DNA of 64,000 nucleotides from Pseudoalteromonas sp. H105 (GTDB lineage Bacteria > Pseudomonadota > Gammaproteobacteria > Enterobacterales > Alteromonadaceae), in assembly GCF_001469215.1 (NCBI RefSeq), contig NZ_LOFH01000009.1:124001-188000 (forward strand), written 5' to 3'. Below the pieces are notes generated by a model. It was given only the letters and a program-made list of their open reading frames with translations, made no database searches and was not told the DNA's origin. Made by a program: the position numbers and the translations under genes. The first letter of the stretch is position 1, and the number at the start of each line of letters is the position of its first letter. Positions 50,178 to 58,579 of this stretch are shown in pieces.

Positions 50178-52196
50178 TTGACGCAGTATTATCTGGCAAC
50201 AGACTATCAGGAGGTCTATTTGCAAAGTGTTCTAGGTCAAATATTTGGTTTGTTGTTTGCGGCAGTCATTTTTGTGTGGCTCTTTAAGCGTATTGGTTTG
50301 CCACCAATATTGGCTTATTTAGCTACGGGCTTGCTTGCTGGAAGCCATGGCATAGGATGGATTGCACAGAGTAACGAAATTCATTTTGTTGCAGAGCTTG
50401 GTATAGTTTTTCTGTTATTTAGCTTGGGACTAGAGTTTTCTATTGGCAGGCTAATGGCTATGCGAAGCATAGTATTTGGTTTAGGCACCTTGCAAGTTGT
50501 GGTTACCAGTGCAGTGATCATGCTGATCTTACTTTTACTTGAATTTTCTTTACTGACCAGTTTCACTATTGCCACTTTAATGGCCCTCTCCTCTACGGCC
50601 GTCGTGGTTAAATTACTCAAAGAGTCTGGGGACTTAAAGCAACGCCGAGGCCAATTAGCGATCGGTATTTTATTGTTTCAAGATATCGCGGTTGTTCCTT
50701 TACTTATTATTTTACCTCTTTTAGCTCAAAGTAGTGGATCAGAAGGAATCGCATGGGCATTGGCTGTTGCATTAACCAAAGGTGCATTTGTGTGCGCACT
50801 CTTGTGGGCGATAGGAAAATGGATCTTGCCGCGAGTATTCAGCGAAGTTGCTTTGATGCGCACTGAGGAGTTATTTGTTTTAACCACATTACTAGTGGCT
50901 TTATTTGCAGCAGGACTTACCTATTTATTTGGTTTATCAATGGCATTAGGTGCTTTTTTGGCCGGTATGATGCTTGGTGAAAGTCAGTATCGTCACCAGC
51001 TGGAAGCTGATATACGGCCATTTCGTGATATTTTAATGGGCTTGTTTTTTGTAACTGTCGGTATGCAGTTAGACATACTATTTGTTATTGATGTGTGGTT
51101 TTGGATTTTAGCTGCGTTGACACTGATGTTTGTATTAAAAATTGGCGTAATAGCGGTTTTGGCGCAGTTTATGGGAGAGCGAAAACAAGACTCTATTGCT
51201 GCGGCTGTCATGCTTTGGCAAATGGGAGAGTTTGGTTTTGTGCTCATTGCGTTGGCAACTAAGCATCAGTTATTGTTATTTGAGCAAGCATCCTTTTTAA
51301 TCGCTTTAGCAGTGATGTCGATGGCTTTAACGCCTTACCTGATAGAGCGAACTCCGTGGTTGCTATCAAAGCTGGGTTACTTAAAAAATGCGCAAAGTTA
51401 CGCATCCAACCAACCTGCAAGCAGCACTCTATACAGCAATCATGTGGTTATATGTGGTTTTTCTCGAGTTGGACAAACGATTGCTCGTTTTTTAAAACCA
51501 GAGGCAATTGAGTACGTTGCAGTAGAGTGCAACCCCGTATTGGTTCAAGAAACTAAGGCGGTGGGGGAGCCTGTGATTTTTGGCCATGTAAAGCAAAAAG
51601 ATATTTTACGGTCAGCAGGAGTCGAACGTGCACGGTTAGTTATTATAACGTTTACTGATTTTGAACAAACTCAAATTGTTGTTGATGCAATTAAGCAAAT
51701 TGCACCAGAAGTTAAGATTTTAGTGCGCATGCGTGACGATACTGAACTAGAGCTTTTGCAAGAGTTAGGGGTGACAGAGGTCATTCCAGAAACACTAGAG
51801 GCCAGTTTGATGTTGGTTTCTCATGTTTTATATATGTCAGGTGTGCCAATGACACGTATTGTCCGTCGAGTGAGTAAAGAAAGACGAAATCGCTATAAGT
51901 TTTTACATGGTTTTTTTGCGGGGGATAAGTATACAAGTGATGATAGCAGTGCGGAGCGTTTGGAATACTTACACGTTATTGCATTACCACAGGGGTCATT
52001 TGCTGTTGATAAAAGCATCGGTGAGTTAAACCTGGAAAAGCGCCGAGTTTCGATTAGGGCGTTACGCCGTCAAGACAGAGAAATTGACAGGCCATCTCAA
52101 CATACAACATTGCTCTGCGGGGATATTCTTGTATTACAAGGAAAGCCAAGGCGAGTAGAGCGCGTTGAACGTTACCTTATCGATGGCAGTGAGTAG
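50178..52196 (+). CDS. CPA2-family K+/H+ antiporter with TrkA-N domain (KefB/YbaL type)
   Basis: A 672-residue protein. Residues about 15-400 form a cation:proton antiporter-2 domain of roughly 12 helices (FVAELGIVFLLFSLGLEFS, LGAFLAGMMLGESQYRHQLEADI). From about 420 an RCK/TrkA-N NAD-binding domain follows (HVVICGFSRVGQTIARFLK), then a TrkA-C-like region near 590-670. KefB/KefC proteins exchange K+ for H+ and are gated by glutathione adducts; which regulator acts here is unknown and no kefF/G partner is adjacent. The start is TTG with GAGGTGG upstream. Confidence 0.88.
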   Translation: MTQYYLATDYQEVYLQSVLGQIFGLLFAAVIFVWLFKRIGLPPILAYLATGLLAGSHGIGWIAQSNEIHFVAELGIVFLLFSLGLEFSIGRLMAMRSIVFGLGTLQVVVTSAVIMLILLLLEFSLLTSFTIATLMALSSTAVVVKLLKESGDLKQRRGQLAIGILLFQDIAVVPLLIILPLLAQSSGSEGIAWALAVALTKGAFVCALLWAIGKWILPRVFSEVALMRTEELFVLTTLLVALFAAGLTYLFGLSMALGAFLAGMMLGESQYRHQLEADIRPFRDILMGLFFVTVGMQLDILFVIDVWFWILAALTLMFVLKIGVIAVLAQFMGERKQDSIAAAVMLWQMGEFGFVLIALATKHQLLLFEQASFLIALAVMSMALTPYLIERTPWLLSKLGYLKNAQSYASNQPASSTLYSNHVVICGFSRVGQTIARFLKPEAIEYVAVECNPVLVQETKAVGEPVIFGHVKQKDILRSAGVERARLVIITFTDFEQTQIVVDAIKQIAPEVKILVRMRDDTELELLQELGVTEVIPETLEASLMLVSHVLYMSGVPMTRIVRRVSKERRNRYKFLHGFFAGDKYTSDDSSAERLEYLHVIALPQGSFAVDKSIGELNLEKRRVSIRALRRQDREIDRPSQHTTLLCGDILVLQGKPRRVERVERYLIDGSE

Positions 52197-52217
52197 ATGG
52201 CATATTATAAATGTTGT

Positions 52218-53363
52218 TTAATCTAGTTCTAAAAAAGCGCGAATTTGTGGTAACTTTTCAAGCCCATCTTTATACCCAATATTAATTAAATGTTGGGTAT
52301 AGCGTTTTTCAAATAGCAGATAGCTGGTTAAGCTTGATTGAGACCGTTTTTTTACACCAATCATACGTAACAATATTTTTATAGGTAGCGGCATATCGTC
52401 ATAATACTGTGCAGCAATCGCGTTAAAGTTTTCAGAAGGATTAATCACACAGGTCTCAATTTGTTTAAGTTCTTTGTGTTTTTCTCGACCGGGCATCAGC
52501 CCTAACGTTCTATTAATACGCTCAAGCCGTTCTAGATCTGATTGCAATGTATCTGTGAATACACTATCAAGTAGGTGTCCGGCAATTGACGATAAGCCAG
52601 GGTAATGAGGTAAATAGCCTGGAGGGTGTAACTCTTTAGGTTGATCAACACCAATGATAAATATTTTTTCTGCGCCAAGGTGAACACAGGGGCTCAAAGG
52701 CGATAATTGGTGAATAGAGCCATCACCAAAATAATGATTATGTACATTTACACTCGGAAAAACCATGGGAATAGCACTTGATGCCATTAAATGATCTACG
52801 TTGATGCGCGTAGCTTGTCCCACTCGTTTTGCACGCTGCCAAGGCGTTTGCGTATTTGATTGGAAAAATGCCACAGAATCACCCGTTGTATAGCTTGATG
52901 CAGTGATTGATACCGCATCTAGATAGTTACGGTGTAAATTACGTTCAATACTAGATAAATCAAGGACTTCGCTTAATAACTCACGTAATGGCCGATTGTT
53001 TAGTAGGCTCGCTGGTGGATGATTAGTATGTTCAGATTGAAAACTTGTTAACATATTGCGAGTAATATGACCGAATACACCTAAAAAGTCGCTTTTGTAG
53101 ACGGTTGAGGTTGAAAAGTTCTTCCAAACATATTCTAACTTTCTAATAGCAAGGTGTGTACACGAAGCATAACACGCTAAAGCAGCAGAATTTATTGCAC
53201 CAGCAGACGTACCATTAATAATGGTGAAAGGTAAAGGGGCCGTACGGGGCATACTATGAGCAAGCGCTTTCAATACTCCCACTTGATAAGCTGCACGTGC
53301 ACCACCGCCAGTTAAAAGTAAGGCTATTTTGGGTTTATTTTTATCGACCTGTTTTATTCTCAT
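52218..53363 (-). CDS. Patatin-like phospholipase family protein
   Basis: A 381-residue protein with the complete patatin catalytic set: oxyanion loop LTGGGARAAYQVG (Gly19-Gly21, Arg23), nucleophile GTSAG (Ser53) and the DG of the dyad (FGDGSIHQ, Asp214). No signal peptide is seen, so it is probably a cytoplasmic or membrane-associated lipid acyl hydrolase. It belongs to the bacterial patatin-like family near RssA/YlbK. The physiological substrate is unknown. Convergent with the antiporter gene upstream. Confidence 0.88.
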   Translation of the reverse strand: MRIKQVDKNKPKIALLLTGGGARAAYQVGVLKALAHSMPRTAPLPFTIINGTSAGAINSAALACYASCTHLAIRKLEYVWKNFSTSTVYKSDFLGVFGHITRNMLTSFQSEHTNHPPASLLNNRPLRELLSEVLDLSSIERNLHRNYLDAVSITASSYTTGDSVAFFQSNTQTPWQRAKRVGQATRINVDHLMASSAIPMVFPSVNVHNHYFGDGSIHQLSPLSPCVHLGAEKIFIIGVDQPKELHPPGYLPHYPGLSSIAGHLLDSVFTDTLQSDLERLERINRTLGLMPGREKHKELKQIETCVINPSENFNAIAAQYYDDMPLPIKILLRMIGVKKRSQSSLTSYLLFEKRYTQHLINIGYKDGLEKLPQIRAFLELD

Positions 53364-53540
53364 AGTTGCAATTAAACCGTTGACCGTCTTTACTTTATTT
53401 ATTAACTGTAAGTCTTTAAGCTAGAAGAATCAAAGGATACCTGAGCAAGATAATTATTTTTATCGCTTAGTTTGGAATTTTACTCACTTAGGTGACTCTA
53501 AGTGTATGAATTATGCATTTTAATTTTTTATGGAGTTCGT

Positions 53541-54407
53541 ATGTCAGATCAATCACCGCAGCCAGATGTCGAAAAACGTCCACCAAATAACAATTTGCTC
53601 TTTGCAATTGTGATACTTATTGTTATTGCATGTGTGGCAGCATTTGTTTTATTTAGCGCTGAAGAGCAGCCTCAACCTGTTGTTGATTTACCGCCTCAAA
53701 CACAACCAATCGAACAATATAAAGCACCAGAGCCTGAAGTAGTCGACTCTCAAGAAGCTGTTTTACCTGAGCCAGAAGTTATAACCCCTCCACCAAAAAG
53801 AGTGGTTGAGCCAACACCCGTTGTTAAATCATTACCTAGTTTAAATGACAGTGATGAGGTCGTTGTTGCAAATATAGACGAATACTTAAGCGACCAAGTA
53901 ATGGACTTACTGATCACCGACGATGTCATTCGCCGGGGCGTGGTATTTATTGATAACTTAGCGAGAGGGAAAGTGGCTGTTAAGCATGCACCTGTTGAAC
54001 CTTTGCAGGAGAGTTTCACTGTAATTGAAGGTGATATTTTGCAGATTGATCCAAACAGTTACGAACGCTACACCCCTTATGTAAAAATATTCACAAGTAT
54101 GAGTGCAGCTCAAATTGTACGTTTATATGAACAATATAAACCACTTATAAGCGACGCTTACAGTGAAATTGGTTATGAGGGTGATGAGTTTACACAAACA
54201 CTAGATGAAGCGATTGAACTATTACTTGATACACCTGAGCCAAAAGGTGATATGCCATTACTCAGGGACTCAGTGACTTATCAATATGCATATTCAGAGT
54301 GGGAACGCCTACCAGCGGCGCAAAAACAGTTATTGCGTATGGGCCCCGAAAATATGAAAAAAGTAAAAGCCGTTTTACGTAGTGTAAGAGCTGAATTAGA
54401 AAAGTAA
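53541..54407 (+). CDS. DUF3014 domain-containing membrane-anchored protein
   Basis: A 288-residue protein with a short cytoplasmic N terminus and one transmembrane helix (NLLFAIVILIVIACVAAFVLF, about 19-39). A Pro/Glu-rich linker (about 44-105) precedes a periplasmic domain with VANIDEYLSDQVMDLLITDD and ERYTPYVKIFTSMSAAQIVRLYEQY, recalled as the DUF3014 family. The start at ATG 53541 has GGAG eight bases ahead; the frame opens 13 codons earlier without support. Function unknown. Followed by a terminator and ffs. Confidence 0.8.
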   Translation: MSDQSPQPDVEKRPPNNNLLFAIVILIVIACVAAFVLFSAEEQPQPVVDLPPQTQPIEQYKAPEPEVVDSQEAVLPEPEVITPPPKRVVEPTPVVKSLPSLNDSDEVVVANIDEYLSDQVMDLLITDDVIRRGVVFIDNLARGKVAVKHAPVEPLQESFTVIEGDILQIDPNSYERYTPYVKIFTSMSAAQIVRLYEQYKPLISDAYSEIGYEGDEFTQTLDEAIELLLDTPEPKGDMPLLRDSVTYQYAYSEWERLPAAQKQLLRMGPENMKKVKAVLRSVRAELEK

Positions 54408-54428
54408 GAAATAGATTGTATAAAAAAC

Positions 54429-54469
54429 GGTGTGATTGTTTGATTAACAACCAGTCACACCATCTTTTT
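54429..54469 (+). terminator. Terminator after the DUF3014 gene
   Basis: GGTGTGA (54429-54435) pairs with TCACACC (54455-54461), with an inner GTT/AAC pairing, and a TTTTT run at 54465-54469. It lies 22 bases after the stop codon. Confidence 0.8.
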
Positions 54470-54535
54470 AGATTTCCGCTTGAATAACAGTGCAAAAGTA
54501 GAGATAATCTTTCCCGCGCCAACCAAGGCCCTCAA

Positions 54536-54650
54536 TGGTAGTCTTATTGGTCCTCTCGCAACACTAGCAGGCGAACCTGGTCAGGCCCGGAAGGGAGCAG
54601 CCACAGTTTGTGACGTGTGTGCCGAGATGTGGCTGGTAAGACTGCCACCC
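54536..54650 (+). ncRNA. ffs: 4.5S RNA (signal recognition particle RNA, bacterial small type)
   Basis: The core contains GTCAGGCCCGGAAGGGAGCA and GCCAC, which is the conserved SRP domain IV with its GGAAG tetraloop and asymmetric loop. The 5' GGTAGTCTTA pairs with 3' TAAGACTGCC to close the long hairpin, as in E. coli 4.5S. The RNA binds Ffh and FtsY for co-translational membrane targeting. A GATAAT at 54513-54518 is a possible -10. The gene end abuts a hairpin and the mobile-element region; ends are given to within a few bases. Confidence 0.93.
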
Positions 54651-54673
54651 AATATCTTCATTGGGTGTTGTTT
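54646..54673 (+). terminator. Terminator hairpin of ffs
   Basis: CACCCAAT (54646-54653) pairs perfectly with ATTGGGTG (54660-54667), followed by TTGTTT. The last bases of the hairpin coincide with the TGT terminus proposed for the Tn7-like element, so part of the original terminator may have been replaced by transposon sequence. Confidence 0.65.
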
Positions 54674-54735
54674 GAAGTATAAGTTGACATATTTGTACTA
54701 AAAGATGGCATAAATTGAAAGTTTAAGGTGGCATA
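54666..54735 (+). mobile_element. Tn7-like transposon end (copy A) inserted 3' of ffs
   Basis: Starting at TGTTGTTT (54666) there are three related 18-bp repeats in the same orientation: GAAGTATAAGTTGACATA (54674-54691), GTACTAAAAGATGGCATA (54695-54712) and AAAGTTTAAGGTGGCATA (54718-54735). A TGT terminus, eight bases, then spaced ~20-bp repeats is the architecture of Tn7-family ends, where the repeats bind TnsB. ffs is a known attachment site of one branch of Tn7-like elements. A tnsA start follows directly. Confidence 0.7.
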
Positions 54736-54875
54736 GTCTAGCATTTAACTAAATGATTAAATGGTTGACTCACATGTAAAGAAGAAAACTCAAACACTCC
54801 CGTATTAAAAACCTCCATAAATTTGCTAGTCAAAAAAATAAATCTACCTATTTAGTCAAATCCTCTTTAGAATTT
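54697..54875 (+). repeat. 179-base direct repeat, copy A
   Basis: It matches 58575-58753 without indels and with about eight mismatches by eye. The repeat holds two TnsB-type sites and the first codons of tnsA. Its left edge falls inside the transposon end and its right edge at the junction with the integron integrase remnant. Confidence 0.9.
54774..54875 (+). pseudogene. tnsA: tnsA 5' fragment with premature stop (copy A)
   Basis: ATG is followed at once by TAA where copy B has TAC (Tyr). After that the frame continues RRKLKHSRIKNLHKFASQ and KNKSTYLVKSSLEF before it is lost at 54875. The matching part of copy B continues into TnsA endonuclease motifs. This copy is dead by nonsense mutation and by truncation at the fusion with antisense intI. 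Confidence 0.75.
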
Positions 54876-55191
54876 CAAGTATTGACGCGATTAAACGGTA
54901 TTTGCCAGATAATTTGTTAATTATAGTTAATGTTTCTTCGTGAGTTAACACCGTTGGCAATGCTTTCTCCCGCTTTGTGAATGAATAAGATAACCCTTTA
55001 ATCTCACGCTTAACAATGTAACGATATAAAAGCATAATCGCACATAGCGCTTGATTTTGCGTTGCACCACTTACTTGTTTGTTAACTGCCAAATTATTCA
55101 AAAACCGTTCGATGTGATGGTTTCCCATGTCATCAGGGAGCTTTTTGTCATTGAACAAAATAAAATACTTTATCCAATAGAGATAATCTTC
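54876..55191 (-). pseudogene. intI: Integron integrase remnant (intI), both ends missing
   Basis: On the minus strand the frame reads EDYLYWIKYFILFNDKKLPD, then DMGNHHIERFLNNLAVNKQV, SGATQNQALCAIMLLYRYIV and PTVLTHEETLTIINKLSGKYRLIASIL. This matches residues of roughly 25-130 of integron tyrosine recombinases of the IntIA type (compare HWITRYIHFHNKKHPSLMG, NEALxFLY and LPVVLTRDEI in Vibrio IntIA). The N terminus is cut by a TGA at 55192-55194. The catalytic C-terminal domain is absent; the frame runs into antisense tnsA at 54875. It points away from the cassette-like genes, the normal integron arrangement. Confidence 0.8.
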
Positions 55192-55437
55192 TCAGTTTGA
55201 ATACTATAGCGCCTAGTACGCAATTCTGATCATTTCTAAATAAGGTGAACTCATAGTAAATTCCGGCTACTGTTTATTTATATAGTTATAATTCATTGCA
55301 AGGGTTTTGCAACTCAAATTCTCGGTATATACCTGATCAGAATTCTCGCTATGGGGATGGTGATTTCTTGTTGCCATTTTTATGATAAGTTAATAATATT
55401 ATTAGAAATTTTAAAGTGTATTTACGTAGGATAGGGC

Positions 55438-55455
55438 AAACACTCGCGAGTGTTT
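55438..55455. repeat. Perfect 18-bp palindrome
   Basis: AAACACTCGCGAGTGTTT, perfectly self-complementary, 55 bases upstream of the cassette-like gene. It could be an operator for a dimeric regulator or part of a degraded attI region. The surrounding stretch from 55192 to 55509 is otherwise AT-rich with nothing else recognised. Confidence 0.6.
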
Positions 55456-55509
55456 ATTGGTATTCTTGGTAAAACGCTGCTAAACGCCAAATTTAACTAT
55501 GGAGTGTTG

Positions 55510-55953
55510 ATGTATTTTTGGAAAATAGAGTCACTAAAATCGGATTTACGAGAAGGGAATTTGACACAATCTAATGACCTGAAATATTTAGCCGGAACAT
55601 TGGTGTTATTTGTGTTGGCTTCATTTCCTAGTGATACAGTAAATCTATTCGATTACTTTAATATATTACTTGGTGTTTTATCTGTCATTTGCGGGACTGC
55701 TTTGTGCTTTTTTGCTAATGGTGGGAATCAAGGCTCAGATTTTTTGCGCAGATACTTGTCAATTAGTTGGGTTGTTGGTATCCGACTACTTGTCACTACG
55801 GTGCCGATTTTCATCTTAATTTATGTTGTAGTTGAATTAGCTGGTTATGGTTTTTCTGAAGAAACAAATTCACTCGATTTAGCTTTGCAAACTGTGTTTT
55901 CAGTTTTTTATTACTGGAGAGTCATTCATTATATAAAGCAAATTAGTGAATAG
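55510..55953 (+). CDS. Cassette-borne membrane protein of unknown function
   Basis: A 147-residue protein with four predicted transmembrane helices (about 29-43, 48-68, 83-108 and 121-140), e.g. FNILLGVLSVICGTALCFFA and RLLVTTVPIFILIYVVVELAG. ATG 55510 is preceded by GGAG (55501-55504); the frame is open from a GTG in the palindrome, with weaker support. The stop codon lies three bases before an attC-type R'' box, the packing expected of an integron gene cassette. No family recognised. Confidence 0.65.
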   Translation: MYFWKIESLKSDLREGNLTQSNDLKYLAGTLVLFVLASFPSDTVNLFDYFNILLGVLSVICGTALCFFANGGNQGSDFLRRYLSISWVVGIRLLVTTVPIFILIYVVVELAGYGFSEETNSLDLALQTVFSVFYYWRVIHYIKQISE

Positions 55954-55955
55954 GC

Positions 55956-55990
55956 GTTTAACAACACGCCCTGAGGTGGACAGCAAGCAC
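55956..55990 (+). repeat. Left half of an attC-type recombination site
   Basis: GTTTAAC (55956-55962) fits the R'' consensus RYYYAAC and is followed by AACACGCCCTGAGGTGGACAGC, like the left arm of attC sites in marine gammaproteobacteria. The complementary right arm and R' box are missing; the sequence changes to the IS110-like remnant at about 55990. Confidence 0.55.
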
Positions 55991-56290
55991 TAAAGCCCAC
56001 TTTCCACCGCAAACTTTAACAGCGGTGCTCCCTTACTTTTCAATGCCGTTAAGTAATTTGATTCATCGTAGGGCGTATGTGTTTTCCAGCATTTAAATAG
56101 GATCCGTATCCACTTAAATGCCAATGATCTGATGATGGTATTATGAGGTTTTCCTTTGGCTTCTTGCTGCCGATAATAGGCTTTTGCCCAAAATGAATAC
56201 CGGACAGAGAGTCCAGCCCATTCCACAAACGTTTGCCTTAAAAACTTAGTGCATAAGTACCGCCAGTGAAGTAATTGGTTCAGATCTTGA
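55990..56290 (-). pseudogene. IS110-family transposase C-terminal remnant
   Basis: The minus strand reads DLNQLLHWRYLCTKFLRQTF, VEWAGLSVRYSFWAKAYYRQ, QEAKGKPHNTIIRSLAFKWI and RILFKCWKTHTPYDESNYLTALK. This is the conserved C terminus of IS110-family (DEDD) transposases, beyond the Tnp_2 domain. About 99 codons remain; an in-frame TGA lies upstream, and the catalytic N-terminal domain and the insertion-sequence ends are not found. Non-functional, and it interrupts the attC site of the preceding cassette. Confidence 0.8.
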
Positions 56291-56762
56291 CTTCAGACAT
56301 CAAAAGTTTTTTAAAGGTATGGCAAACGATTCGGATATATAGAGCTTGCTTTCGTTTAAATAAAAAGCGGAGTATGACCGTCAATAAGGGCATGAATAAA
56401 CTGATCTTACGGGGACAAACGATAGTGAATGCATTTACTTCATTCTACGGCAACTGTTCTGCCTTGTTCATAACATAGAAAAGCTGCAAAACAGGCTGCA
56501 TTAAAAAAGGGGAGTCTTTTTAAGCCGAAATATAGCGACTCAGGCACATGCAATTCCCTCTAAAACAGCCATTAAAACAACCGCACATTCTTTTTCTATT
56601 TTACGTAAACTAGAGATAACTGATTGAATCAAAATAGGAACTCGGCTATGGTTAATTCATAAATAATAATAAATTTAAAACGAGTTAATCTAGAGGCTCG
56701 TTAGTTGACTAGCTAGTTTAGTTGCAAGTTTATCAATCAGAATTAATAAAGGGACTTAAAAA
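56291..56762. other. Gene-free stretch inside the mobile region
   Basis: No convincing gene. The 67-codon frame at 56275-56478 has no recognisable similarity and runs through the IS110 remnant edge. The last 60 bases are AT-rich and carry AAAGGGA before the beta-lactamase-like gene; CGTTAG near 56699 may mark the start of that cassette. Confidence 0.5.
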
Positions 56763-58283
56763 ATGAGGTTTGGTTTATTTATTATCGCTAGTATTTTATT
56801 TGCAGGTACTTCATATGCAAGTAATGACTTTTCAGCCATAGATAAGTACGTTAACTTTGTAAAAAAAGAAGTAGGGTTACCGTCAGGGACTGCTGTTGCA
56901 ATCGTAAAAGATGGAAAAATAGTTTACGAAGGGTATTTCGGATACTCTAATATAAAAGATAATAAAAGGGTAAATGAAAAAACCGCCTTTTATCTTGCAT
57001 CTGTGACAAAGCCTATGTTTGCTTTATCAATGCTATTAATGGAGGGAAATGGCGATATTAAAGACAGTACTTCTATGGCCGAGATGTTTCCTACACTAGA
57101 TTTTCCTTATATCGATACAGATAAAATTCAAGTAAAACATCTTGTTTCTCATACCCATGCTCTTGCCAACATACCTTTAGTGGACACGCTAGCATTTACT
57201 GGGCAACATAATAAATTACAGCGACAAAAGTTAACCTCTTCATCTAAAAATGATCCTGCTAATCAGTTAGGACACTACCAATATGGCAATGAAGGTTACA
57301 ATATATTAAGTGTGTGGGCTGAAGATAAATTCAAGCAAGATTGGCAGCAAACGCTTGAGCAATTAGTTTACCAACCTTTATCAATGAATCATACGACATC
57401 GTACGTTAGCGATGCTGAAACTAAAGGCTTTGACATTGCACGTCCTTATCATTTATATGCCGCTAACCCAAAAAAAGTCATGCCCTTTGAAAAGAGTGAT
57501 TCCACTATGCAAGCTGCCGGCGGCACTTTTTCATCGGCAAGGGATATGGCAAAGTTTTTGATTGCGCAATTGAACGAAGGTCAGGTTAACGGAAAACAAG
57601 TATTTCCAGCTAACGTTATTAAAAAGTCTCATCAGAAATTAGCTACTAACGATTTAAAGTATAGAGACTTTATTCGTGAAGGGTATGCTTGGGGCTGGTA
57701 TATGGGGCCATATAAAGAAGAAAAAACATATCATCATTTTGGTGGGATTGCTGGAACGCATACACATGCTTCTTTTATGTTAGAGCATAATATTGGACTG
57801 ATAGTACTTAACAATGAAGAAACCGTAGCAGCGTCTATGACACAAGGTATCGCTGATATTGCTTATAGTATTTTATTAGGCAAGGGAGATGTAAATAAAA
57901 TTACAGAATCTCGAATTGAAGCTATGAAAGATCGTTGGTTAAAAATACAAGCAGATATTAAGGAAACCAATGAAACACATGAAAAAAGAAATGCCGCTAG
58001 AAAAATGGTTTTGACTAAAGAAAAATCAGAATACGCTGGGGTATTTTATAATCCGTTGTGGGGGAATCTAGAAGTCGAGTTACTAGAAAATAATGATCTT
58101 AAATTTAGTTTGGGTAAGCTAAATACAGTTGCAACGGCAGCAAAACGAAAAGATGAATTGAGAATCCAGTTCGCTATTGGTAGCGGAAGAATAGCAGCTT
58201 ATAAAATAGTTGAGGATAGGGTAGTTTCAATCGATATCTATGGAATTAATCCTTTGGCAGTAGAAACATTTACACGCTTATAG
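56763..58283 (+). CDS. Serine hydrolase, beta-lactamase (class C-like/S12) family
   Basis: A 506-residue exported protein. The Sec signal peptide is MRFGLFIIASILFAGTSYAS. The penicillin-binding fold motifs are present: SVTK at Ser80-Lys83 (SxxK), YGN at Tyr174-Asn176 (YxN) and HFG at 325-327 (the KTG-equivalent box, HxG in this group). A C-terminal domain of about 110 residues follows (YAGVFYNPLWGNLEVELLEN), as in many esterase- and peptidase-type S12 proteins. It may be an esterase, peptidase or beta-lactamase; resistance cannot be inferred. The attC-type hairpin just 3' marks it as an integron cassette gene. Confidence 0.85.
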   Translation: MRFGLFIIASILFAGTSYASNDFSAIDKYVNFVKKEVGLPSGTAVAIVKDGKIVYEGYFGYSNIKDNKRVNEKTAFYLASVTKPMFALSMLLMEGNGDIKDSTSMAEMFPTLDFPYIDTDKIQVKHLVSHTHALANIPLVDTLAFTGQHNKLQRQKLTSSSKNDPANQLGHYQYGNEGYNILSVWAEDKFKQDWQQTLEQLVYQPLSMNHTTSYVSDAETKGFDIARPYHLYAANPKKVMPFEKSDSTMQAAGGTFSSARDMAKFLIAQLNEGQVNGKQVFPANVIKKSHQKLATNDLKYRDFIREGYAWGWYMGPYKEEKTYHHFGGIAGTHTHASFMLEHNIGLIVLNNEETVAASMTQGIADIAYSILLGKGDVNKITESRIEAMKDRWLKIQADIKETNETHEKRNAARKMVLTKEKSEYAGVFYNPLWGNLEVELLENNDLKFSLGKLNTVATAAKRKDELRIQFAIGSGRIAAYKIVEDRVVSIDIYGINPLAVETFTRL

Positions 58284-58294
58284 TGTTGAAAAGA

Positions 58295-58397
58295 GCTAAC
58301 TAACAATAATTTAAAACGGGACTGCTAACAGTTTGCTCGGTTCCGCTTCGCTACACATTTTAGCAAACTATTTTCAGCCCCTTAAATGGGCTTTACC
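58295..58397 (+). repeat. attC-type site of the beta-lactamase-like cassette
   Basis: It begins 11 bases after the stop codon. GCTAACTAAC is followed by an imperfect inverted repeat: AATTTAAAACGGGACTG pairs with CAGCCCCTTAAATGGG, with one extrahelical A; a mispaired spacer follows, then AGTTTGCT (58330-58337) pairs with AGCAAACT (58362-58369) over a 24-base loop. Extrahelical bases and an unpaired central spacer are attC hallmarks. The R' end reads GGGCTTTAC, not GTTRRRY, so the site may be degraded. Confidence 0.7.
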
Positions 58398-58483
58398 ACT
58401 GTCTACAATTGGCACATGGCAGTCAGCTAAACCGGGCAGCATTATTAAGTGGTTGGCTACATAAAGCCTGTATTTGGTAACTT

Positions 58484-58579
58484 TATGCCATTATTAGCTT
58501 CAATATTATGTCAACTTACACTTCATATGTGCTGTTGTAGCTCAATGAAATCGAATGTGCCTATGCCAACTTACACTAA
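58484..58579 (-). mobile_element. Opposite Tn7-like transposon end (inverted TnsB-type repeats)
   Basis: Three repeats point the other way from those after ffs: TATGCCATTATTAGCTTC (58484-58501), TATGTCAACTTACACTTC (58507-58524) and TATGCCAACTTACACTAA (58562-58579). The second is the reverse complement of the first ffs-proximal repeat at 17 of 18 positions. They look like the far end of the element that begins at 54666, though no clean ACA terminus was found. Confidence 0.6.

Noticed and set aside
54480..54701. 73-codon open frame across ffs
   Set aside because: It lies wholly over the 4.5S RNA gene and the transposon end; the RNA structure explains the conservation.
54856..55158. A complete 100-residue gene with its own ATG
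   Set aside because: The frame is the interior of an integron integrase that loses both ends and reads into antisense tnsA; it is a remnant, not an intact gene.
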